In this document: positions 55,528 to 64,000 of the stretch, in pieces | Layout of the letters: each line of letters opens with the position of its first letter | Numbering within the stretch: the stretch's first letter is position 1 | NCBI RefSeq assembly: GCF_026151205.1 | Contig: NC_087074.1 | Location: 11,193,226-11,257,225, forward strand | Source of the DNA: Bolinopsis microptera | Taxonomy: Eukaryota; Ctenophora; Tentaculata; Lobata; Bolinopsidae | Reading direction: 5' to 3' | Length of the DNA: 64,000 nt | Position numbers and translations under genes: made by a program | The notes under the pieces: model-generated | The model's database searches: none | Seen by the model: the letters and a program-made list of their open reading frames with translations, nothing else | What the model was told of the DNA's origin: nothing

Positions 55528-58500
55528 CTGGATACAGCACATCAAAAACTTGTTCATGATAAGCGAGAACGAGAAATAACAAGAATTTGTGGTTCTGGCA
55601 TTAATTGAGAAACAAGGATAGTAAGGAAATGGGAACAAACAAGTTGAAGACAAAAAATATTGATATCAAAAAGAAACAGAGCAAAAACAATTCTTTTTCT
55701 TCATCATATTAATAACACGTCAATAGATGTGGATTCTGGTGGAGAGGCGAGGCATATTTTTTGACACGTGATGACGTGATAGCCATTATCACGTGCTAAA
55801 AATATGCATGTAAAGAACTGTATCTCACCCAGTATATTCAGGATATCAGATTCTTTATTTTGTGAGATGTTTGGATAGTTAATTCGATTTCAAACTTTAA
55901 ACAAGAAAACAAGTTATAATTATAAATGATGAATTTTCGTTTCGAATACAAAAAATTACCCGACTAGTTTTATCAACATTTTAGATAGTTGTGAGTTTTC
56001 TTTCAGATATGAGAAGAAAAGGTAGGTTAGATGTTACAATAACCAACCTTAAATGGAAAAGAGAGGATAGCTTTTTTTTCGATTGGCACCCTAAAATGAT
56101 TTCAATCCTAACAAGGACATAAGAAGTAGTAACTAAGAAGTAGTAACTAAGAGGTAGTAACTAAGAGGTAACAACTAAGATGTAGTAACTAAGGGGTAGT
56201 AACTAAGAGGTAGTAACTAAGAGGTAGCAACTAAGAAGTAGCAACTAAGAGGTATAGTAGTAAATAGTATAATACATTAGTAAATAAAAGGTAGTATATT
56301 TATTTACTAACCAGAAGATGCAGCACTAGCAGATGGCTTTGTAACTGTAAAGTGTTCCCATGCATCGGCCTTGCTCCTGTTACACTCCAGTTTCCCGTTC
56401 CCTTGGGCTGACAAGTATTTCCCGTGGTATGACTTGAGAGTGAACTTGTTCTTGTCAATCCAGCCAACGGTGAAGTACTCCCAGCCTTGGGCCTTGTCCC
56501 TGTTCCATTGCAGGGAGTGGTTCTGCTGAACTGAGGGTTACAGTTTAAGTGGATTAATCACGTGGGTACCTATCACAGAACATGTTGAAAAGATGTTTTT
56601 ATCGTTGAGGTCTTTTTTAAAGTCTAATTTTTAAGGTCTTATTTAAATAATGTTTTTATTGCTGAGGAAAATATCAGAACAAAGTGAAACTCACTTGAAA
56701 GATATTTCCCATGTTTAGATTTGAGAGCCACAGTGTTGGCCTTTATCTCCACAACTTCTATAGTCTCATCTCCACCCAGGGATTTTGAACTGCACGTGGC
56801 ACTTGAGTTTGGTGCTCCAATGAAGGTGCCATGGTGACTCTTTATACCCAGCTTCCCTTTCAGTGCTCCTCCTGAACTAGCTGGAGCTGAAAGAAATTGA
56901 GGGTGAATTCTTGAAACTAATAGTCACAACACACTCAGTATTTATTCAGTCACGTGATAACTCAACTAGTAACCAAACAAATGACTAAACCATCTAATCG
57001 CGTTTAACACGCTCTACAGCCCTAATTCTTTACCCATATCTTCTTTCTGTCTAACCCATACAAGGGCTCCTTTAGACTTTTAGACAAATGGTTCTTCACA
57101 GTCATTTGTTACTCTCCCTTGTCGCCACTTTGGTCCTGTGTACATGGACAATGTACATTGGTGTACACTGTACAACGTACAATGTACAATGTACAATGTA
57201 CAATGTACAATGTACAATATACAATGTACAATGTACACCTACTGGTTCTTAGGTTTTGGACGTGTTTTTACAACCTCTTGGCTTCAGATCCGTACGGCGT
57301 TATTTGAATCTTTGGTTATTAAAATGTGTCCTGTCAGATTGATGTTGTCTCTTTGCTTCTCTAGTAAAGACAAATCTACGTATTACAACACAAATGAGTT
57401 GTCCTGATTTCCAAGATAGTGCTCAACTAATAATATAATAAAAATAATAAACGGTTTGGGTAGTCTCTAACTTTACTATCAAGTAGCAGTTAGCGATATC
57501 ATTTATACCTCAACAAGATTCAACTAGTTTAACTAAGTCTTGTTTTTTTATTGCAAGGCTTGTGTTTAGCGCGTTTATTGTGGAACTTTCTGGGTACAAT
57601 ATTTTGTTAACATTTTTGTATTCTTTCATACTCAGGTCTTAATGAAAATTATATGAAGAATATTCCACAGAAATGAAATGGTACAGTTTCAGAAATAAAC
57701 CTTAAAGCACAGTTTTAATTACGACCTTGCGAGTAAAAGATATTTTTTCTGAAGCGATTGATGATCTTAGTTTACATGAAATATATTTTGATAAGCGCCT
57801 AAAATAAAAAATGTATACCTTGTTTTTTGGGTGCCGCTGCTGGTGGTGGTGTTGGTTTAGGTGCAGCTGGTGGTGGTGTTGTCGATTTCGGTGCAGCAGG
57901 TTTCGGGGGTGGCTTCACTGGTTTGAAACCTCCTCTAGTATCTGAAATAAAAGTAATGTTTTAGAATGAACCGACCGTCAAAAGAAGAATTCGTTAATCG
58001 TTAGACAGAAACCTTACAAATAGATTAAACCAGACTTAAAGAACATGAATCAATCCCTCCAATTTGGCTACATCTCTCCAACGGACAGTCACCTAGAAAC
58101 CAAATAACATCAATCTCTACAGGTATTCGACTCTACGGTAAAGCGTTAAGAGGAAAACAAGGCGAACACTTTGCACATTTCTTACTTAGTCATTCTGCGA
58201 ATTTGCGCTCCTCCCTTTAATCATCTTCACCATCTCTATTCCTTACTTTAAATCTGCGCTCCACTCCCTTAATCATCTTTACCATCTCTATTCGTACTCT
58301 AAATCTGCGCTCCACTCCCTAAATCATCTTTACCATTTCTATTCCTAACTCTAAATCTGCGCTCCACTCTCTTAATCATCTTTACCATCTCTATTCCTTA
58401 CTCTAAATCTGCGCTCCACTCCCTTAATCATCTTAACCATCTCTATTCTTACTCTAAATCTGCGCTCCACCCCTTTAATCATCTTTACAATCTCTATAAT

Positions 58501-61500
58501 ACTTACTCTAAATCTGCGCTCCACTCCCTTAATAATCTTTACAATCTCTATACTTACTCTAAATCTGCGCTCCACCCCTTTAATCATCTTTACCATAATC
58601 TATTCTTACTCTAAACCTTGAGCGGGAACTACTGGTTATCAAATATTCATGTATTCTCCTCTCTCGCAGATCAAAGGTGGGCATATTGTGAACTATTAAG
58701 TATTACGTTAGGAGCTAGTGCTCTCTAGCGTAAAGAGGTAAAGGTGCCGGTCACCTCTCACTATTTTTAAACTCACATTATTGTTGAGCATTATTTCGCT
58801 TGAGGCTTACATTTGCTTGAGGATAGAAGCCTTAATAACAGTTTCTGAAGAACCCCTGATGTTAGACACAAGGTCTGAGGTCACGATTTGGTCTAAATTT
58901 AGCCAGGAATTTGTCATAATGAGGCCAGGAATTGCCGAGATTTGGCGTGGAACCAAACAGGTCTGTAGGCCGGAGGGGTTTCTCTTTTTCCAGGTTTTAG
59001 TTTGCCATGATAGACATATTTAATTGCAGCGATTAAAGTTTCGATTTACAACATATCTTTATGTATTCACAGTATTTATTTATTAGTGAAGGATAATAAT
59101 TTTCTGACGTTTTTTCTAACCCAAGCTTCGACTCAGATCAGGACTTGATTAATTAATTTTGCTCCTAAAACAAGATATATAACATAATGGTGTGAATATC
59201 CTGAATAATTTTAACGATACATAGTGTTCAGTGTTGTAAGTACGTAATACGTATAAGTGTGCTCCAACAAATAACCTGACCAAGTATATGCGTAGCTGCT
59301 GACAGTTGGTGCTTGCACCTGACCTACCACACTTACTTTGCTCTCAGTTTGTTTAGTGTTGGTGCTTGCACCTGACCTACCACACTTACTGTGCTCTCAG
59401 TTTGTTTAGTGTCCACTACTGTTGCACCTGACCTACCACACTTACTGTGCTCTCAGTTTGTTCAGTGTCCACTACTGTTGCACCTGACCTACCACACTTA
59501 CTGTGCTCTCAGTTTGTTTAGTGTCCACTACTGTTGCACCTGACCTACCACACTTACTGTGCTCTCAGTTTGTTTAGTGTCCACTACTGTTGCACCTGAC
59601 CTACCACACTTACTGTGCTCTCAGTTTGTTTAGTGTCCACTACTGTTGCATCTGACCTACCACACTTACTGTGCTCTCAGTTTGTTTAGTGTCCACTACT
59701 GTTGCACCTGACCTACCACACTTACTGTGCTCTCAGTTTGTTTAGTGTTGGTGCTTGCACCTGACCTACCACACTTACTGTGCTCTCAGTTTGTTTAGTG
59801 TCCACTACTGTTGCACCTGACCTACCACACTTACTGTGCTCTCAGTTTGTTTAGTGTTGGTGCTTGCACCTGACCTACCACACTTACTGTGCTCTCAGTT
59901 TGTTTAGTCTCCACTACTGTTGCACCTGACCTACCACACTTACTGTGCTCTCAGTTTGTTTAGTGTCCACCACTGTTGCACCTGACCTACCACACTTGCT
60001 GTGCTCTCAGTTTGTTTAGTGTCCACTACTGTTGCACCTGACCTACCACACTTACTGTGCTCTCAGTTTGTTTAGTGTCCACTACTGTTGCACCTGACCT
60101 ACCACACTTACTGTGCTCTCAGTTTGTTTAGTGTCCACTACTGGACTTATCTTGCTGTTTTTATTTCTCATTTAAGAGTTTACCACGGAAAAGTAGCATG
60201 AGTTCAGCTTTGACTCAAGTTCAATCAATCCAGCAGTTCACATTATCTGACTTTACTGTGTTAATAAGGTATTCAGTAGTGTTACATTTTTTACATTTTG
60301 TAGATTCCAGGAGATGATGTGATATCTTTATTTACAACGTTTTCAGTACTATATTGTTTTATTTTTGGAGGATAGCTGCATTACATTATAACCTCTTTTG
60401 TGTATGGCTGATAAACATAATAGTATCAGACTGAAGAGTACGTCTGGTTGGACCGGATTTTCTAAAAACCAGTAGTTCGAACCAGATTTTTCATTGTGTA
60501 GAGACAACCCGGCCACAAAAATAGACAACAGTTCCTAGATTGTTGTTTACAAGGTTACTCTCTATCAACTTCCTGAATATTTGTAAGATTTGCAAGGCTT
60601 TGGCTGAAACCCTGAGAAAGGACTCAAACCAACAAGCTGTAACATTATAAGCCCTACAAAAATGTTGACTTCTATAAGGGGTGCAAATTCCCGAAATGGA
60701 AGTTAAACGGAACCATGCCCTGAGCCGCCGACACCCCTTTGTTACCTTGTTAAAACTTCGATTGTTAACAGATCTCCAGACTATTGGTAACGTAATCGGA
60801 ACGTTTATAGTTCAAGACTTAAGAGCCAAGACATTGTTAAAGAGACAACGTAAATTTTGTGGTAATTTTTATTGGTTTACAATTTCAATTACTCAGAAGT
60901 TGGGAGAAATTAGTGTTACTTTTGCTCTTTTTTAGCATCCATTCATTTTATTGTTGCTGACAGTTGTACCGGATACCTGCAAATGCAATGTCATATGGCA
61001 GATACCTCCCGTAACGGCGAAACCCTAGAAATTCTTTCTTTACTTTTATAATAACACACCAACTAATAAAAGGCTCGTAACTCGTGTGCTCAGCTCTCCG
61101 GTTTTGTTTAACTTATTGATGTAGTTTTTGTATTTACAAAATGTATTATGAATTTCTCATGCCAGTAATGAGTCTTGAATAAGTTTCGCTTTAAAGCTTC
61201 AACACCTGATGGTTCAAGTTGTAAATATACGCACCGCATCTAGAGGGGTTCGGTCTTCATCAGAACTTTGCATAATTTGACATATGGACAGAGCTTTTGA
61301 TGATGTTGCGGTGATAAGGTTCTGATGGGCAATTCTACTGTTGATGAAGATTCGCACGACTGTGTTACCCGTGTGAGCAGCTTCTTTACAAAGAAGCTGC
61401 TGAGAGGAAGTTGCAGGGATTTGATTTCAGATCAATTACCAGAGACTGTCGAAATAGTTATTTTTATCAAACAAGTATCTCACCATCCCAACTGTAGAAT

Positions 61501-63546
61501 CTTTTCTTGTCTCTTGCAACCATTGCTTTTGTTTGTATGGTCGATTGCCTCAAAAGAGTGACTTAATTTATAATTAAAGAATTAAGCTAAAGATTTTCAA
61601 TATAGAACCATTCCGTGATCAAGCTAACATAAACCCGCTAATTAACTAATCTAGCACAAGGTCTGATGCACACATAGGGTCTAATAAGCGACCTTCAGCT
61701 CCAGGATGGCGACAGATCTTCTCCCCGCAGACTTGATCTACATATCAACAGAGCAGTACATCACCTCAACCTTTCCTCCTTTCAATAACACGACCAACAT
61801 GACAAGCTCCAACATGACAAGCTCCAACATGACAAGCACTACTGGTACCTATCTCATGACAGGTACCTTCACCACATCATGGGTCAGCTTCTCCAGTGGC
61901 ATTCCTCACGTAATACTTGGTGCTAACGGTGATCCTCTCCGGGTCTCCTCTGGAGCTGATATCTTTATTGGAGTAATCCTGGTGACGTGTCTTCTGTTTG
62001 GCGTTCCCTCTAATATCATGTCGCTCATCTACTTTGCTTTCAAGCAGAAGAGCGAGGGGTTGTTGTTGGTGCTTTATGTAACGATCAGCTGTACGGATAT
62101 CTGTATCTGTATGTTCATCTGCCTGTTACCATGCTACTTTTCAATGGGAGGAAAGCTACACTCTTCAAAAGCATCGCGTAAGTATTTTTAAAATCTCGAC
62201 TATTTATGCTATTGTGGTGCTTTGCAACGCAATATTAAAAGGGTTCTACCCACGATTAAATGATTTGTCGATTTGGTATTGTTTTCCTTTTTAAAAGATG
62301 TTCTGTTGGCTTATAACAAACAGGAGCTGAAAGCCCTATAATTTCAGAATGTGTGAAACATGGGAGTATCTCTACAACATTCTCTCCTACTTCTCAATGT
62401 TCCTGGTCATGCTCCTCAGTGTCACCCGGACCATAGCTATCATCGAGCCTTTCCGCAAGATAAACACATCCTCTATCTACTATATCATAGCTGGTTATGG
62501 AGCATTCTTGTTAGTTCCTAACATTCTGTTGAAGATCTTCTTCGAGACAACCTGGTACATCAAGGAGCTGGGTTACTGCACGTCCTCCTCCGACCATGGA
62601 AGGGCCTATGCGGTGCTGCAAAACTTGTTTCTGGTCATCCAGGTAGCCTTGCCGTCTGTTATAATCTTTTTAAGTTTCACCTTGTCGGTTGATAGACTGC
62701 TCAGACGTCCGAAACCGCAGATGGGAGCATGGCGGATTAGGCAAAGGGTTTCAGTGACCATATCCATGTTTACCGCTCTATTCCTTTTCTGGAACCTCCC
62801 CTTCTTCACCAACATGTGCCTTATGTTGATTATACAGGCAATGCCAAATGGAATGTACCCAGAACCCTTCTTCACCTCCATGTTCATGGGATCGTACTCG
62901 TGGATGATAGGCAAGGTACTGTTTGTAGTTCTCAATGCTACCTGTAATCCTATCCTCTACATGTGCAGGATGAAAGGATTTGCTATCTGGATAGGACTAC
63001 GTAATGAGAAGACAAACGAGGGTAAAATTAAAAACAATTTCAAGTATCTAATGCCGATGACACAGGCACTGACCTTTAACCCAGCCATACAAAATGTCAG
63101 GTCAGCCTCAAGGCGCATTATTTCCTTCAAACAACCACCAAGAAATCATTGAAAATACGCATTATCTCGACTAAATGAACCCGATATCCTTGAAGGGGTG
63201 TCTTTCAGGAATTCAAACTGCTTGAAGAGCATCAATAAAAAAAGGATAATTTGCATTTGAATATCTGGGAGAGAGAAAGGATCCTGTAGCATGACCTAAA
63301 TCCTCGATAACATGCATCAAGTTTTCTACAACAGTAAAACAAGTGCGTTAACCAGTACATACCAACATTAAGCTTATTAGCAATCTCCAACAAAAGTGCA
63401 TTTGCTTGAGCCGCTATCCTCCCTTCATCGTCCTCCAAACCTCTGAAGTCAGTCCAGAGTTTACCCGCTGTGATAACCCCCAGCCAGCCGCTGGCCCGGT
63501 ATTGGCCTCCGTCTTTAGACTGTTCTTGTACCATGCAGGGTACTAT
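54889..63546 (-). CDS. TIR-like plus fascin-like plus lectin-like trefoil gene (partial)
   Basis: Minus-strand exons in phase: 63546-63363 (0 in, 1 out), 57941-57819 (1-1), 56886-56695 (1-1), 56530-56312 (1-1) and 55527-54889 (1-1). The first encodes a TIR-type C-terminus (VPCMVQE, SGWLGVITAGKLWTDF). The next is a proline/lysine/alanine linker (KPTPPPAAAPKK). Two exons encode fascin-like beta-trefoil repeats (SHHGTFIGA, SKHGKYLS, SYHGKYLSAQGNGKLECNR). The last encodes a trefoil of about 210 residues with three Trp-ended repeats (ARWEII, ECWSIE, ILWKID). Linkers rich in Ser/Gly (ASSG, AASSG, SSTSSG) sit at phase-1 borders. The 5' end lies beyond the window and the last exon was not found. Joining the TIR exon to the rest across 5.4 kb rests on phase and strand only. 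Likely a cytosolic or secreted recognition protein, by inference. Confidence 0.55.
56110..56262. repeat. 14-bp tandem repeat taactaagaggtag
   Basis: About ten copies of a unit alternating aagaagtagtaact and aagaggtagcaact, in an intron of the trefoil gene. Confidence 0.85.
56312..56886 (-). CDS. fascin-like trefoil exons
   Basis: Exons 56886-56695 and 56530-56312, phases 1-1 and 1-1. Repeats of the form K-S-x-H-G-K-Y-L-S alternate with W-E-x-F-T-V (GWEYFTV, AWEHFTV), the pattern of fascin-type actin-crosslinking trefoils and related agglutinins. Both exons end in Ser-rich linkers. Confidence 0.7.
57164..57237. repeat. 7-bp tandem repeat acaatgt
   Basis: About ten copies of acaatgt (tacaatg), partly self-complementary (tgtaca). 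It lies in an intron of the trefoil gene. Confidence 0.85.
57819..57941 (-). CDS. proline-rich linker exon
   Basis: 41 codons, phase 1-1, made of Pro/Ala/Lys repeats (PPPKPAAPK, TTPPPAAPKPTPPP). The acceptor is TTTCAG and the donor is CAAG/GTATAC. Such low-complexity linkers join independently folded domains. Confidence 0.65.
58200..58612. repeat. minisatellite of about 57-60 bp
   Basis: Seven copies of a unit with aaatctgcgctccactccct then taatcatctttaccatctct and attc. Copies differ by small changes in length. It lies in the large intron of the TIR/trefoil gene. Confidence 0.85.
59280..60145. repeat. minisatellite with two alternating unit heads
   Basis: About fifteen units share gcacctgacctaccacactt then actgtgctctcagtttgttt and agtgt. 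Most carry ccactactgtt before it, four carry tggtgctt instead, and the array ends on ccactactgg. Intronic. Confidence 0.9.
60146..61705. other. non-coding stretch upstream of the GPCR start
   Basis: No gene is recognised on either strand. It is intronic for the minus-strand TIR/trefoil gene and should contain the GPCR promoter. Confidence 0.4.
61706..63152 (+). CDS. rhodopsin-type GPCR, two exons, nested gene
   Basis: Exon 1 is 61706-62177 (ATG to TCGC/GTAAGT). It has an N-glycosylation-rich N-terminus with three NMTSS copies, TM1 (IFIGVILVTCLLFGVPSNI) and TM2 (LVLYVTISCTDICICMFICL). Exon 2 begins at 62348: a conserved Cys before TM3 (CETWEYL), TM3 ending SVTRTIAIIEPF (no DRY), TM4, TM5 (LPSVIIFLSFTLSVDRLL), TM6 (TALFLFWNLPFFTNM), and TM7 with NPILYMC (the NPxxY motif). 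The stop is at 63150-63152. Seven segments fit class A; the ligand is unknown. The obvious donor leaves phase 1 while exon 2 needs phase 2, so either the junction is different, a tiny exon is missing, or one base is off. It sits on the opposite strand within the intron of the TIR/trefoil gene. Confidence 0.75.
63363..63546 (-). CDS. TIR-like domain C-terminal exon
   Basis: 61 codons with acceptor CACCACAG and donor GTTG/GTATGT. It reads IVPCMVQE, YRASGWLGVITAGKLWTDF, then a final helix with ALLLEIANKL. This is the IP-x-x-x-E...GWLG...GKLW-x-D-F end of TIR_2-type domains in invertebrate immune proteins. The rest of the domain would lie to the right of the window edge or in the next 450 bases, where I did not find it. 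Confidence 0.6.
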
Positions 63547-63567
63547 CTGTGGTGAAGTGGGTTGTGT

Positions 63568-63674
63568 TAGCATGTTAGCATGTTAGCATGTTAGCATGTT
63601 AGCATGTTAGCATGTTAGCATGTTAGCATGTTAGCATGTTAGCATGTTAGCATGTTAGCATGTTAGCATGTTAA
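63568..63674. repeat. 8-bp tandem repeat gttagcat
   Basis: About thirteen perfect copies of gttagcat, starting about 20 bp upstream (in minus-strand sense) of the TIR-like exon acceptor. Confidence 0.95.
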
Positions 63675-64000
63675 CGTGCCTGTAGCTCATCAGAACATTA
63701 TCAACAATTTGGACGACATGGTGCACCTTGGCTAGATTTCAGTGCACACAGCAACTATAAGTGAAGTTATAAAATATAAAATATTCGCTTGCTGTTTCGA
63801 TGGTCATTGAAAATATTTCAAAATTATTTGACAAAAACTGTTTCTTTAGTTTGTGTAAATAGTGTGAGGACTCGAACTACTCTATGAATTGTACTTATCA
63901 GTATTAACTGTCACATATAGAAGTTCAACCCAAAATTTGTATTTGATAACTTGCTGACAGGTAGCTTTGAGGCTCGTCAAAAACTTAACTTTTAATTGCA
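63675..64000. other. right edge, nothing recognised
   Basis: No coding segment or repeat is identified. If the TIR-like gene continues, this is intron or upstream sequence. Confidence 0.4.

Overview
The window reads as an AT-rich, intron-rich, repeat-laden animal nuclear genome. A cnidarian, possibly a medusozoan, is the best guess. The grounds are small secreted proteins with a single F5/8C domain, a TIR-like and beta-trefoil architecture, a divergent rhodopsin-type receptor, and abundant LINEs, hAT and Helitron relics and TIR-bearing miniature elements. That assignment is inference from domain content and style, not from a marker sequence.

Layout. 0.9-4.1 kb is mostly tandem repeats plus a foldback element. 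7.0-13.0 kb (minus strand) holds a secreted gene with a signal peptide exon, an unrecognised module, six cysteine-rich exons and a sushi exon; it carries several lesions and looks like a decaying gene. 15.2-16.3 kb (plus) holds the last exons of an unrecognised gene, convergent with the next one. 16.6-33.9 kb (minus) is a TTC17-like tetratricopeptide gene that I could resolve into 17 coding exons with agreeing phases (993 codons). Its introns contain an 11-bp minisatellite of about 3 kb, a 57-bp minisatellite, a LINE and a TIR-bracketed segment. 35.0-45.3 kb is a mobile-element island: a spliced Pif1/Helitron-type helicase gene interrupted by a CR1/L2-like LINE and by a further 3 kb block, lying between two copies of a direct repeat. 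46.0-47.5 kb is a TIR-bearing element.

48.0-53.1 kb (minus) carries two tandem F5/8C (fucolectin-like) genes and a single-exon papain-fold protein whose catalytic Asn position is Glu. 54.9-63.5 kb (minus) shows phase-compatible exons for a TIR-like end, a proline-rich linker, a fascin-like trefoil and a lectin-like trefoil. A GPCR gene sits on the opposite strand inside its large intron.

Functionally the right half looks like a cluster of extracellular or innate-recognition type proteins (lectin-like domains, TIR-like domain, peptidase-like protein), while TTC17 is a conserved housekeeping-type gene. Exon borders were read by eye from splice consensus and phase; no alignment or search was run.
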